A stretch of 64,000 bases of DNA from Microglena sp. YARC (GCA_022414725.1 CM039466.1:12094348-12158347); one strand, 5' to 3'; counted from the stretch's first letter, positions 21,401 through 55,800 are shown. Numbers and translations: made by a program. Notes: generated from the sequence alone by a model not told the origin.

Positions 21401-24400
21401 GCCAATTACCTCCATGGGAAGCACACGGGGCATGAAGGGAAGTGAGTTAGGAGAACAAACGAAGTGAGGCAGTGCAAGTGATTGGTGGGGCCTATATAAC
21501 CCGCAGTTGCCAATAACCTCATGGGAAGCACAGCACGGGGCATGAAGGGAAGTGAGTTAGGGCACAAGAAGTGAGGCAGTGCAAGTGATTGGTGGGGCCT
21601 ATAACCGCAGTTGCCAATTAAACTCCATGGGAAGCCATCGGGGCATGAGGAATAGTGAGTTAGGGACAAACGAAGTGAGGCAGTGCAAGTGATTGGTGGG
21701 GCTATATAACCCGGTTGCCAATTAACCTCCATGGGAAACACACGCACACGGGGCATGAGGGAAGTGAGTCAGGGCACAAACGGGTGGCAGCAAACGAGGT
21801 AGGCAAGTGATTGGTGGGGCAATGATGGTGGGGCCGAGTAACCGCCAATTTACTCATGTTCCAATTTACTCCATGGGAAGCACACGGGGTACGGGGTATG
21901 AGGGAAGCTGAGGGAATGAGTTGGGACGCAGACGCCTAGGCATGGTAAAAGGTGCTAGCAGGGTGGGGCTTGACCTGCAGTGCGTTAGGATGGGGCCACT
22001 CCATGACCTCCATCCAATTACCTCCTGTAAAGTGATTGGTGGGGCCCTAATAACCTCGCACGGTCCATGGAAGCATGAGGGAAGTGAGTTAGGGCAGGGT
22101 AAGGTGCCTACCTAACGAGTTGTCTAGGGAAGCAGCACGGGCGCAATGAGGGGAAGTGATGTTAGGGGCACAAACTGTGAGGCAAGTGATTGGTGGGGGC
22201 CTATTAACCCGCAGTTGCCAATTACTCCATGGGAAGCACACGGGGCATGAGGGAAGTGAGTTAGGGGGTGAGGGCCAAGTGATTGTGGGGCAAACCCGCA
22301 GTTGCCAACTTACCTCCATGGGATAGCAGTGAGGGAAGTGAGTTAGGGGCGTTTGGGCATGTGCAAGTGATTGGTGGGGCTGCGTAAACCCGCAGTTGAA
22401 TTACCCCCGCAGTCCTATGGGAAGCCACGGGGCAAGAGGGAATGGGGAAGTGAGTTAGGGACAAAACAAACGAAGTCAAGGGTGGTGGCCAAACTCGCAT
22501 TCAATGTTACAGTTGCCAATTACCTCGACAAGGGAAGCACACGGGGGCATGAGGGGAAGTGAGTTAGGGGCACAAACAGAAGTGATTGGTGGTGCGCCTA
22601 TAACAAACGGGCAGTGCTGATTGTTGGGGACAACGAAGTGGGAGCAAGTGATTGATGGGCCTATTACCCGCAGTTGCTTAATTACCTCCATGGGAAGCAC
22701 ACGGGGCATGAGGGAAGTGAGTTAGGGAACACAAAACGGAGTCAGGGGAGGTAGGTGGGGCCTAATAACCGCGCAGTTGCCAATTACCTATGGGAAGAAC
22801 ACGCACACGGGGCATGAGGGAGTGAGTTAGGGGCACAAACGGAATGAGGCAAGGTGCAAGTGATTGGGTGGGGCCTATATAACCCTCAGTTGCCAATTAC
22901 CTCCATGGGAAGCACACGGGGCATGAGGGGAAGTGAGTTTAGGGACGCACAAGTAGGCAGGGTAGGTGCTAGGTGGGGCCTATGACCTGCAGTTGTCTAT
23001 GAACTCCATGGGAAGCACACGGGCATGAGGGAAGTGAGTTAGGGGCACAAACGAAGTGATAGGCAGTGCAAGTATTGGAGCAGTTGCCAATTACCTCCAT
23101 GGGAGCACACGGGCATGAGGGAAGGTGAGTTGGACGCACACAAAGTAGGCAGGGTAGGTGCATAGGTGGGGCCTATTGACCTGCAGTTGTCTATGAACTC
23201 CATGGGAAGCACACGGGGCATGAGGGAAGTGAGTTAGGGGCACAAACGAAGTGAGGCAGTGCAAGTGATTGGTTTGGGGCCTATATACCCGCAGTTGCCA
23301 ATTACTCCATGGAAGCACACGGGGCATGAGGAAGTGAGTTAGGACACAAACAAAGGTGAGGCATGCAAGTAGGTGGGGCCTATAACCCGCAGTTGCCAAT
23401 TACTCCATGGGAAGCACACGGGGCATGAGGGAAGTGAGTTAGGGGCACACAACGAGTGAGCAGTGCAAGTGAGTGGGGCCTATACCCGCAGTTGCTAATT
23501 ACCTCCATGGGAAGCCACGGGGCATGAGGGAAGTGAGTTAGGGCACAAACGAAGTGAGGCAGTGCAAGTGATGGTGGGGCCTATAACCCGCAGTTGCCAA
23601 TTACCTCCATGGGAAGCACACGGGGCATGAGGGAAGTGAGTTAGGGAGCACACAAAGTGGGCCTAGGTGGGGCTATAACCCGCAGTTGTGCCATGGGAAG
23701 CACCGGGGCATGAGGGAAGTGAGTTAGGGGCACAGAAGTGAGGCAGTGGTGGGTGGGGCCTATAACCGCAGGGAAGCACACGGGGCATGAGGGAAGTGAG
23801 TGTAGGGCCAACGAAGTGAGGCAGTGCAGTGATTGGTTGGGGCAATGGGGAAGCACACGGGGCATGAAGGAAGTGAGTTAGGGGCAAGCGAAGTGGGCAG
23901 TGCAAGTGATTGGTGGGGCCTATACCCGCAGTTGCCAATTACCTTCCATGGGAAGCACACGGGGCATGAGGGAAGTGAGTTAGGGGCACAAACGAAGTGA
24001 GGCGCAGCAAGTGATTGGGGGGCCTATAACGCGCAGTTGCCAATTACCTCCATGGGGAAGCACACGGGGCATGAGGGAAGTGAGTTAGGGGCACAATCGA
24101 AGTGAGGCAGTGCAAGTGATTGGTGGGGCCTATAACCCGCAGTTGCCAATTACCTCCATGGAAAGCACACGGGGCATGAGGGAAGTGAGTTAGGGGCACA
24201 AGCGAAGTGAGGTAGTGCAAGTGATTGGTGGGGCCTATAACCCGCAGTTGCCAATTACCTCCATGGGAAGCACACGGGGCATGAGGGAAGTGAGTTAGGG
24301 GCACAAGCGAAGTGAGGCAGTGCAAGTGATTGGTGGGGCCTATAACCCGCAGTTGACAATTACCTCCATGGGAAGCACACGGGGCATGAGGGAAGTGAGT

Positions 24401-24862
24401 TAGGGGCACAAACGAAGTGAGGCAGTGCAAGTGATTGGTGGGGCCTATAACCCGCAGTTGCCAATTACCTCCATGGGAAGCACACGGGGCATGAGGGAAG
24501 TGAGTTAGGGGCACAAACGAAGTGAGGCAGTGCAAGTGATTGGTGGGGCCTATAACCCGCAGTTGCCAATTACCTCCATGGGAAGCACACGGGGCATGAG
24601 GGAAGTGAGTTAGGGACACACACGAAGTCAGGCAGGGTAGGTGCTAGGTGGGGCCTATGACCTGCAGTTGTCTATGACCTCCATTTGAATCACACGGGGC
24701 ATGAGGGAAGTGAGTTAGGGGCACAAACGAAGTGAGGCAGTGCAAGTGATTGGTGGGGCCTATAACCCGCAGTTGCCAATTACCTCCATGGGAAGCACAC
24801 GGGGCATGAGGGAAGTGAGTTAAGGGCACAAACGAAGTGAGGCAGTGCAAGTGATTGGTTAC
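18408..24862. repeat. 105-bp satellite array
   Basis: About 60 units. The clean units from about 24000 on are exactly 105 bp (landmark CACACGGGGC at 24271, 24376, 24481). A variant unit with GCAGGGTAGGTGCTAGGTGG recurs at intervals, giving a two-type higher-order pattern. 105 bp equals 35 codons, which creates a long repetitive minus-strand frame with no functional meaning. From 18.4 to about 23.9 kb, units have frequent small indels. Confidence 0.92.
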
Positions 24863-24937
24863 ATTTCTCCAGGTTCTTATGTCACAGCCGAAAACAAGGG
24901 GCCCAGACTAAAGGAAGTCAATTAGGGACCAGCGTAG

Positions 24938-25155
24938 ATCGTTTTTTTGCGGAGCCCCCTCTTCGAGGGGGCGGGAGCCCCCATGTTTACCCATTTGTCT
25001 GTTTGTCCAACCGAAAAACAAAAATTGAAGCCCAACACGTCAGCCAACGGTCGCGTAACTAACTGGCTTCGGTCAGCTCCATCGTTGCCACCTTTCGTTC
25101 CCTTGCCAACACACTCCGCCAATTTTCTGCGTCGCTTGGGACCCTGCATAGATTG
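24938..25155 (+). repeat. Dispersed 215-bp repeat family A, copy
   Basis: Starts TTTTTTGCGGAGCCCCC, has a G/C hairpin (CCCCTCTTCGAGGGGGCGGG), and contains the core GTCAGCCAACGGTCGCGTAA. It ends with a degenerate GCGTCGCTTG-type palindrome and CTGCATAG. It lies just beyond the satellite edge. Confidence 0.85.
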
Positions 25156-26289
25156 TTTATTTGTTTCACGATTCAAACACAGATGTCAGAGGGGCTGCTA
25201 CGTTGGAATCGTAGATTTTGGCTCAAAACGCTGGAAACGACGACTTGGTTTTATGACTGCTATGTTATGGACATGAATTGTAGATTCTGACATACTCCTT
25301 GAACATACCTGTTTGGGGCACGGAAGAAGGCACGGATGTATGCACCAACATTGTTTTTACAGTTTTTACAGTTTTTATGCACCAGCAGTTTTTTTTTACA
25401 TACTTCAGTTTTTTTTTTTACACTTTTTCACAGTTACACAGTTGCCAGATTTCAGTTGGTCGGCCCGAAGGCAGCCAGATTTCAGTTGCCAGATTTCAGT
25501 TGCCAGATTTCAGTTGGTCGGTCCGAAGACAGCCAGACCTATGCATCGAGACCACAATACGGTTGGTGAAATTAGCGATACCAGCGAGACCATGGCGAAA
25601 CCACCTGTCGAAATCACAATAAAGGCAAAACAACAGGCAAAACCACCTGGATTCGTCAAAATCACAAGTCGAAATAGTAGGTTTGGCGAAACCACCGGGA
25701 TGTATCGAAACCACCGGTCGCAAGTTCGCCGATAATGCAATGTATAATGAAATTACCGACCAAAAAACCAACTACCCCGCATCTCTTCAGGTTCCCTCGT
25801 ACCAGGTTCGTACCAGGTTCCCCCGTACCCGGGCCCCGGTCGATCGGAGGCGGCCTCTACACCTTCGACCCATCTCCGTTCAGCAGTCTTTTTTCCACAC
25901 GCACAACGTTCCTTCATAAGTGGCATCCCAACTCAGCTCCCATCATCGCTACCTGTATATTCCGACCCTTCATAGCCAGAACAGCATGCATACAATAGCT
26001 CAACGCTCCCGTTACTACAACCTAATAGTCCGACTCACCAAGTACCACGCACGAGCCCCACGGCCGGCCTCCAGCGGACCCGCCAGGGCACCCTACTATT
26101 TTTTATTTGTACAGATTTCAGATTACAGCAAATGTTTATTTTTACAGATTTCCGTAGGTCCAGCTGTGTATCAAAAGGTGCGACGCCAGTCTGATTCCAG
26201 GATTGTGGCGTAGCACGGTATAGGGCAGAGCGCGGAGCTCCAGGGGACAGTGCGTCGCACTGGGGACGCACCGAATACTAAAATTGCGA
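25156..26289. other. Unassigned; short internal repeats
   Basis: T-rich 25350-25450, then repeated CAGTTGCCAGATTTCAGTTG units (25439-25520) and degenerate GAAACCACC units (25555-25735). No gene identified. It lies downstream of the kinase gene, so it could hold the kinase 3' UTR or a tiny last exon that I cannot recognise. Confidence 0.4.
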
Positions 26290-46743
<20,454 letters not shown>

Positions 46744-47276
46744 TGCGTCTATTTTGAATAATTCGGGGCAAGAAAGTCGAGCAAGAGAGAAGGGGGCGAG
46801 AAAATAATTCGGTATAGGTAAGTTACGGGGGTAGGAAAATATTCCCCGGCGATCCCGTGCGTTGATTCAAACAAGCAGTAAGCGTGGCTTAACAAAAATC
46901 GGAATATTTAGGAGCAGTAGTGAGAGGACCAAGACAATGCATGCGCAATTCGCGTGTGCAGAAACCAAGGGGCAGCTGTTTCGGTAGAGTCAACTGTCCC
47001 AGATCATGCCACCCCGTGTAACGTTAGGGCTGACACACCCTAACTTGGACCGGACCTTGGCCCTCGTGACCTGGACCTTCGGTTGGGAACTTCGGGCTGA
47101 GTTGTAGGCTGGCGATGGCTGTTATGGTAATGATGGTAACGATTTAAATGCTGTACACACAAAAATTGCCCAAACTGATGCTGTACACATAAAATCTGCC
47201 CACACTGCCGTGCCAGGCAGTCGTCTGGAAGGGGGAGCCCAACTGTAGGCTACTGGGCTCATATGTACCATTTTAC
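46744..47276. promoter_or_regulatory. Presumed 5' flank of the NDR kinase gene
   Basis: 533 bp between the ATG and a microsatellite. No TATA box or other core element can be assigned with confidence. Only its position supports a promoter role. Confidence 0.3.
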
Positions 47277-47705
47277 GATTCGATTCGATTCAATTCGATT
47301 AAATTAAATTAAATTAAATTAAATTAAATTAAATTAAATTCGATTCCCTTAAATTTGATTCGATTCGATTCGATCCAATCCAATCCAATCCAATCCAATC
47401 CAATCCAATCCAATCCAATCCAATCCAATCCAATCCAATCCAATCCAATCTAATCCAATCCAATCCAATCCAATCCAATCCAATCCAATCCAATCCAATC
47501 CAATCCAATCCAATCCAATCCAATCCAATCCAATCCAATCCAATCAAATCAAATCAAATCAAATCAAATCAAATCAAATCAAATCAAATCAAATCAAATC
47601 AAATCAAATCAAATCAAATCAAATCAAATCAAATCAAATCAAATCCAATCCAATCCAATCCAATCCAATCAAATCCAATCAAATAAAATCAAATCTAATC
47701 CTAGG
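47277..47705. repeat. AATCC / AATCA / AAATT pentanucleotide microsatellite
   Basis: 430 bp in ordered blocks: CGATT, AAATT, CGATT, AATCC (about 36 units), AATCA (about 23 units), then mixed. The block order records successive unit conversions. Confidence 0.95.
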
Positions 47706-49000
47706 CTCCCCATTTCAAAATTGGGTATGCAGTGGACTAGCGAAGAGATATCAGGAGTTGGGGGGTCATCAGGAGGACATAAAGTTTGTTCAAGGGTACT
47801 TCAAAATCTGCTTACCACGCCCCTCAAGACTTTATATTGCTTTCAAACTCTGCTTTCATAAGTAACTGTTTTCAAAATCTTCGTTTCATAAGCCAAATCT
47901 ACGTGAATCAAATTAGATGTCTTGTGAGCCCAATTATACAATGGCTACGTATTGGACCCTCAAAATCTGAGTCTGAGCCGTAAAATGTAACGGTTTGAAT
48001 AACCCTGGTGGTGACCAGGGTATTTCAGGAGGACCCCAGGCGTTGCTGTTCGAGAAGCACCCAATTGTATGGGCTGCGTTCTGAGACGCACCCAATTTCA
48101 TAGCCTGCGTCCTGGGACGCAATCAAATTTTAGCCTGCGTCTCATTAACCCCCCACTATCCCCTCCGTTTCACTGCGTCTCGTTCCGTCACATTGTTGCT
48201 AGATTGCTTTATTTCCTTTTTTTTGCTGCATCTTGTACATCGTCGGTAATACTACGGTATTTAGTAAGTCTTAATTAGTTTTACAGTTAGTAACTATTAA
48301 TAGTCCAAACCTTAGCTGAATAGCAATAACTTATCAAACCCGATATATATTAGTAGGATATGGATTCATGGGACCATCTTTTCGTCTCATTACAACTCAA
48401 ACCAATGGGGTCTCAAACCTTTATTTTTGCTCTGCTAGTGCTTCACTGCGTCCCATTCCGTCTCACTGCGTCTCATTACTGGTATTCCGTGCGCCTACTT
48501 CGCATATTGTAGGAGGGGCACTTCCATTGGAACTGAATCCTCCGTGCCGCTGGTTTGTGTCGGGAGACCCACCTCCTGGGATGAAAGTCTTTTCACAACT
48601 TAAAAAAAAAACTACGTCGCTTTCTTTCCCACTGCTACGTCGCTTTCTTTCCCCGCAGCGACAAGCGTGTAGACATATAAACAAATACAATTAGAGTACA
48701 CGGCCTTCCGTCCCTTGCGTTGGTTGGCGGTCTTGAATGCTTTACAAGTGTCATGGGGAGGCAAATCGCCAGGAGTGGCACGGCTTGATATCGAAGGCTA
48801 TAGCCGGATATAGAAAAAAAACAGGGGCTGTAGCGGACCTCGCAGCAAAAAAACACATCCAGCCTTTGCTGTCTGATCGGAGCGTTTTGGTATTTTTGTT
48901 GGAATGCATTTAACGGTATGTTGAGGGCAGGTGAAGCAGGAAACGCTGAAATAGCCCAGAATTCCATATTTATAGCCTATAAACATGGGGGTTGAGCCGC
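47706..49000. other. Intergenic, no gene recognised
   Basis: Between the two minus-strand genes. It contains repeated CTGCGTCTC / GAGACGCA words (48080-48180, 48440-48475) and nothing with a recognisable domain. Confidence 0.45.
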
Positions 49001-49022
49001 CATGGAGGCTTGGTCACCAGAT

Positions 49023-49250
49023 CATTTCATGCTTTTGGCGGAGCCCCACCTTCTGGGGGGCGGGAGCCCCCAGATTCACCCCATTGCCCCTATGTCCGTC
49101 CGACTGCCAACCGAGACTAATACTGAAACGCCAGACAACTGTCTCCATAGTCCATACTAACCGACTTCGGTCCGCTCCATTCCGTTGCCAGCTGTCGTTC
49201 CGATAGCCAACACTCTCAGCCAATTTTCCGCGTCGCTGCCTAGGACTTTT
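49023..49250 (+). repeat. Dispersed 215-bp repeat family A, copy
   Basis: TTTTGGCGGAGCCCCACC start, GGGGGGCGGGAGCCCCCAG hairpin arm, CAGCCAATTTTCCGCGTCGC end. It is intergenic, downstream of CRSH. Confidence 0.85.
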
Positions 49251-49524
49251 TTTTGACCCCAAACAACTCTCCATTACCCTGCATTACCAACTTCGAAGCC
49301 TCATATCTGGACACCCAGACAGTATTACATCGTGAAAGGGGGGTCCGTTAGCATCAGCTCGCCACGACCTTTCCAGCAAAAGAATCAAAATATATTGTAT
49401 ATATACCGTATCAGGTTTAAACATGGCCATTCAGTTTCAGTAATTTCTACAACAATCTGAAGGGCTTCATACCCTCATACGAGATCACCCGGGTATTTCA
49501 TTACATAACATACATAACGTAGTC

Positions 49525-49620
49525 ATCAACAGGCCATTGCTGACCCAAGACAAGCCCGCTCCGGGAGGGGTCTTTCGACTTATCCTCAAAAATAGAAAGG
49601 CAATGTTGCAGCAATCAAGC
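49525..49620 (+). repeat. Short dispersed repeat family D, copy
   Basis: GGCCATTGCTGACCCAAGAC and GGGAGGGGTCTTTCG, matching 41611-41730. It lies just beyond the CRSH stop. Confidence 0.7.
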
Positions 49621-49655
49621 ATTTTCAAGAGCTACATGCATAATTTGTCACTATA

Positions 49656-49754
49656 TCATTGGGGAACAGGGGCAGTCTGTCCCAGAAATGGCACAGGTGT
49701 CAATTGGCTGATGCTCTCCTTGTCCAGACGTGAAAGAGCGTTGACAAGGACGAC
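49656..49754 (-). CDS. CRSH: CRSH exon F (C-terminus and stop)
   Basis: The acceptor GCATGCAG is followed by VVLVNALSRLDKESISQL and a Pro-rich end, with TGA at 49658-49656. It joins the preceding AAG in phase. The helix continues the last EF-like helix. Assignment rests on phase, order and the splice site rather than on a family motif. Confidence 0.65.
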   Translation of the reverse strand, partial: VVLVNALSRLDKESISQLTPVPFLGQTAPVPQ

Positions 49755-52700
49755 CTGCATGCAATACGACCAACGAGGTAGTTTAACAATATATTTTGTG
49801 TTTTAAAAACATTTCCTTGCTTGAAAAAGCGATGACATTTTCCTGGTATTCTTTTACTGACGAAGATGACGAGCAGCCAAATTGCTGGCTGAAGCTATGT
49901 AACCTAGTTCAAGTTCAAGATTCACAATATAAATAAACTTTGAGCGGTGAAACGGAGGGAATGCATCAACATGTGTGGAGTACAATACATAACAAGTTCT
50001 ATGCAGCGTCGCCTGCGACGCTAAAAAATGGCGGAGAGTGATAGCGAGGAAGCGATAGGTGGCAACGGAAGCGAGTTAGTTACGAGACCGTTGGCTGACG
50101 TGTCGGGCTTCATCGCGGTCAGACGGATGGATGGATGGATGGATGGACGAACGGACAAATGGGTAACACTGGGGTCTCCCGCCCCCCAGAAGGGGGGGCT
50201 CCGCCAAAAATGATAAATGCATAAACATGCGCAACACTCTGTATTATGCGTTTGGATGTGATTTTGCCACGAGGTGCAGGTATGTTAGGTTCAGGGCCTG
50301 GGTTCAGGGCCTGGGTTCAGGGTAGGGGGCATGCATAAAGAATCATGATGCTGATGCTAGTGCTAGTGTTGGTAATGATTTAATTGTGCGGATTTGGTTG
50401 GTCCTGTATGCATTGTGGCTTGGCGTTTGAATGTGTGGAATACTGTAGGTACAACAAATTTAAATGTATGAACATGTGCAACGCCCTGTGTTACCCGTTT
50501 GAATGTGCAGAATGGAGTGCATACACACATGTATACAAATTTGCAAGAATGGGTGTAATGCATTCAAAGGTGTGAAATGTAATACATGTGCAACGCCCTG
50601 TATTGTGCATTCGAATGTGCAAGTGCAATGCATACAAAAATGCATACAAATGTGCAAGACTATGTGTAATGCATTCAAAGGTGTGAAATGTATACACATG
50701 TGCAACGCCCTGTATTGTGCATTCGAATGTGAAGAGTGCAATGCATACAAAAATGCATACAAATGTGCGAGACTATGTGTAATGCATTCAAAGGTGTGAA
50801 ATGTATACACATGTGCAGCGCCCTGTGTTACTCGTTCGAATGTGCAGAATGCAATGCATACAAACATGTGCATTCAAATGTGCAAGAATAGGTCTAATGC
50901 ATTCAAAGGTGTAAAATGTATACAAATGTGCAACGAAAATGTGCAACGCTCAGTATTATGAGTTTGAATGCAATGCATACACAAATGCATACAAATGTGC
51001 AAGACTATGTGAAATGCATGCGACTGTGTGGAATGAAATGCACGCACACAAATGTGTAGGGACTGGCATATCATATGATGTTGACCAAAGGCAAGCATGA
51101 TATCAAATGATGTCATACAGACTGCATAATAGGATCTTGAATATAAATGGTAACTGTAGCCTAGTCAGACTCCCGGCGTCATATGATATCATATTATATT
51201 ATATTGCCGTTCCCTACAAATGTCAAAATGTGTGGAATGCACACAACGGGCCAGTAACCTTTACAGAGAACAAGCTCTGCCTGTCTGTCAACACGTCAAG
51301 GACTCACACCTTCTTTAGGAAAGAAGCAAACTAATGCAGGATCATACCCAACTCTCTATCTCCCTCACTAAATAGGGGGCTACTTTCACACGTCCCTGCC
51401 TCGGCCTCATTTCCAACACCTTCAAGCAACATCAATAGAACATTTGCTCTATTGCCTCCACAACCAGAAAGCCACCTTACTAACTTTAGATTGAACTTTT
51501 TTACATGGCTCCAGCCAGCAATTTGGCTGCTCACCGTCTTCCAAAGTAAAATAAATTACCAGGAAAAAATACCAGGAAAATTAATTAATACACCAGAAAA
51601 TAACAAGAATTATTTAATAACAAAAGAGTCATATAAAAAAAACGTAAAAAAGAAGACCCACCTTCTTAAGGAAGCGAGCAAACTCTGGCAGGGTCATACC
51701 CATCTCTCCACCTCCCTCACTAAATAGGGGGCTGCTTTCACCCTTTCCTGCCTCAGCATCATCCCCAACACCTTCAAGCAACATCAGCAGCGCCTCAGCA
51801 TCATCCGGCTGGTCCTCTGAAGTATCTTGCAAGTGCTGTTGGCTCCCGTTCATTTGACGCGCGGGCGATTGATGCTTCCATTTGGGCAACATTTCTCGAA
51901 GCAGAAGGCGCAGCTCGTCCACGCTTATGCGGCCAGAGTTGTCCTTGTCTAGGTAGCGGAACAAAGCCTCCACACTGTTGCTGTTGTGCCCAGCTGAAGA
52001 GGTGGGGATGGGGATGGGGATGGGGATGGGTTTAGAGTGTAGAGTTTAGGGTTTAGGGTGCCCAGCTGCAGAGATGGGGATGGGGATGGGTTTAGGGTGC
52101 TCAGCTGCAGAGATGGGGATGGGGATGGGTTTAGGGTTTAGGTTGCCCAGCTGCAGAGATGGGGATGGGGATGGGTTTAGGGTTTAGGGTGCTCAGCGGC
52201 AGAGATGGGGATGGGGATGGGTTTAGGGTTTAGGGTGCTCAGCTGCAGAGATGGGGATGGGGATGGGTTTAGGGTTTAGGGTACTCAGCTGCAGAGATGG
52301 GGATGGGGATGGAGATGGGTTTAGGGTGCCCAGCTGCAGAGATGGGGATGGGGATGGGGGTGTGGATGTGGATGTGGATGACGATGGGGATGACGATTGG
52401 GGTGGTGGGGATGGGGATGGGGATGGAGAGGAAAGAAGGGCGTGATAATTTTTTAAAAATTGGCATACTTCCCTTTGGGATCACCCTATCATCCCCACAA
52501 ATGAAAGCAACATTGAAAGTAAAGTAAAGTAAACAAAACAAAACAAAACGAACATTCACGCTGATACGACCGAACTTGTCCTCGTCTAGGTAGCAGAACA
52601 AGATGGTGACTTTCCCAACTGCGGCATACGGGAGAGTCCCCTTAACACAACAATCCTCCAGGCGATTGTTTTTAGCGGATCAATGCCCCCACACTATTGC

Positions 52701-52848
52701 TGCTGCGCCCAGCTGTATGTAAATTACCGTCCAGGGGTAGGCCAAATAGGGTAAAGGTCCAGCTGCATGGATGGCCATCTTGAGCTTTAAATTGGTTGCA
52801 TGGCTCCAACCAGCAATTTGGCTGCTCGCCACCTTTGGTGGTAAAGAA

Positions 52849-52891
<43 letters not shown>

Positions 52892-55800
52892 ACAAATAAA
52901 TAAATAGTACACCTTGTTACAAGGCGTGAGGTTGAGGGGCTTGCTTTCACTGGGGCCAACCACTGATAAAAAAAATATTGACCAGGAAATGTTTACCATG
53001 GATGGTGATGGTGGTGGTGATGGTGGTTATGGTAGTGGTGATGGTGGTGATGGTTATGGTGGTGATGGTGGTGGTGATGGTTGAGATGGTGATGGTGATG
53101 GTGATGGTGGTGATGGTGGTGATGGTGGTGGTGGTGATGGTGGTGGTGATGGTTGAGATGGTGATGGTGGAAATGGGGAAGATGGAGATAAAGATGGTGG
53201 AGATGGGGATCCAACCACTATTGGATGACAAATACACGCACACCCTAGAATGCACACACCCACACAAAACATGTGTTAATCAACGAATCACGTACCAGGG
53301 AGGGTTGATTTATCTGGCAGAGTCAACTTTGCCTGTTGTTTGCCAGCCAGCGTTTTGAAGTCCCCATACCTACACAGGCAAATACACGCACACCCTAGAA
53401 TGCACCCACACCCACACGAAACATGTGCTAATCAACAAAACACTCACCAGGGAGGGTTGATTTATCTGGCAGAGTCAACTTTGCCTGTTGTTTGCCAGCC
53501 AGCGTTTTGAAGTCCCCATACCTACACAGGCAAATACACGCACACCCTAGAATGCACCCACACCCACACGAAACATGTGCTAATCAACAAAACATTCACC
53601 AGGGAGGGTTGATTTATCTGGCAGAGTCAACTTTGCCTGTTGTTTGCCAGCCAGCGTTTTGAAGTCCCCATACCTACACAGGCAAATACACGCACACCCT
53701 AGAATGCACCCACACCCACACGAAACATGTGCTAATCAACAAAACATTCACCAGGGGGGGGTGACTGCTCTGGCAGAGTCAACTTCGCCTGTTGTTTGCC
53801 AGCCAGCCTGTTTTGAAGTTCCCATACCTACACAGACAAATACACGCACACCCTAGAATGCACACACTATAATTCATAAACTATAATGCGCACACCCACA
53901 CGAAACATGCGTTAATCAACAAAACAATTACCAGGGGTTGATTGCTCTGGCAGGGTCAACTTCGCCTGTTGTTTGCTAGCCAGCCTGTTTTGAAGCTCCT
54001 TGGACCAAGCTTGGAGCTGGCGGGCTTGTCTGGAGTCCAAGCCACCTTTGTACGCCGTGTGAGCTGCATCGCCGCTTTCCGCACGATCATCCATTCCCTG
54101 CAAGGTACGAGGTGAAAACGAATATTGAGTGCATAGCAGGATCAGTTTTCAACGGCCAGCCTATTTTGAATCTCCTTGGACCAGGCCTGGAGCTGGCGGG
54201 CTTGTCTGGAGTCCAAGCCACCTTTGTACGCCGTGTGAGCTGCATCACCACTTTCTGCATGATCATCCATTCCCTGCAAGGTGCGTGGTGAATGGTGAGG
54301 TAAGGTGGTGATGGTGGTCAATGGTGAGCTGCATCGTCCATTACCTGGAAGGTGTGAGGTGAATGAAGTGCTTTAGTGCATAGCATGACCAGTCTTGCAA
54401 GCCATCGGTATAAGCTGTGTGAGCCGCATCACCGCTTTCCGCACGATCATCCATTCCCTGCAAGGTACGAGGTGAAAACAAATATTGAGTGCATAGCAGG
54501 ATCAGTTTTCAACGGCCAGCTTATTTTGAATCTCCTTGGACCAGGCCTGGAGCTGGCGGGCTTGTCTGGAGTCCAAGTAACCTTTGTGTGCAATGTGGGC
54601 AGCATCACCACTTTCCGCTTGACCCCCCATTGCCTGCAAGGTGCGTGGTGAATGGTGAGGTATGGTGGTGATGGTGGTCAATGGTGAGCTGCATCTTCCA
54701 TCGCCTGCAAGGTGTGTGGTGAACGAAGTGATGTAGTGCATTGCATGACCACTACTACAAGCCATCTGTATATACCGTGTGAGCAGTATCACCACTTTCC
54801 GCTCAATCATCCATTCCCTGCAAGGTGCGTGGTGAATGAAGTGCTGTGATGCATATGACCAGTGTTGCAAGCCATCGTTGTATGCTGTGTGAGCTGCGTC
54901 GCCACTTTCCGCTCAACCATCCATTCCCTGCAAGGTGCGAGGTACATTTAGTGCTGTACTGCTTTGCGTGAATGTTGTTGCAAGCCACAGGTGTAAGCTG
55001 CGTGAGCTGCATCACCACTTTCTGCCCGATCATCCATTCCCTGCAAGGTGTGTGGTGGATGAAGTACTGTAGCCCATAGCATGACCAGTGTTGCAAGCCA
55101 CAGGTGTAAGCTGTGTGAGCTGCATCACCATGTTCCGCTCGATCATCCATTGCCTGCAAGGTGCGCGGTGAATGAAGTGATTTAGGGCATAGCATGACTA
55201 GTGTTGCAAGCCACAGGTATAAGCTGTGTGAGCTGCATCACCATGTTCCGCTTGATCCTTCATCGCCTGCAAGGTACGTGGTGAATGGAGTGCTTTGGTG
55301 CACAGCATGGCCAGTGCTGCAAGCCATTTGTGTATGCTGTGTGAGCTGCATCACCACTTTCTCCCTTATCATCCATTCCCTGCAAGGTACGTGGTGAATG
55401 GTGAGGTATGGTGGTTAAGGTGATGCATGGTGAGCTGCATCATTAATTCCCTGCAAGGTGGGAGGTGAATGAAGTGCTTTAGTGCACAGCATGACCAGTG
55501 TTGCAAGCCACAGGTGTAAGCTGTGTGAGCTGCATCACCATGTTCTGCTCGATCATCGATTGCCTGCAAGGTGCGTGGTGAATGAAGTGATTTAGGGCAT
55601 AGCATGACTAGTTTTACAAGCCACAGGTGTATGCTGTGTGAGCAGCATCACCACTTTCTGCTTGATCCTTCATTGCCTGCAAGGTGCATGGTAAATGAAG
55701 TGCTTTAGGGCATAGCATGACTAGTGTTGCAAGCCATCTTGGCATGCTGTGTATGTGAGCAGCATTACCACTTTCTGCTCGATAAGCCATTGCCTGCAAG

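Noticed and set aside
24044..24619. 191-codon repetitive frame with a 35-residue unit
   Set aside because: The satellite period of 105 bp is divisible by three, so clean units stay open by arithmetic. There is no start context, domain or codon constraint.
25299..25735. Overlapping plus-strand frames of 107-140 codons
   Set aside because: They overlie short internal repeats and T-rich tracts, with no domain and no agreement between frames.
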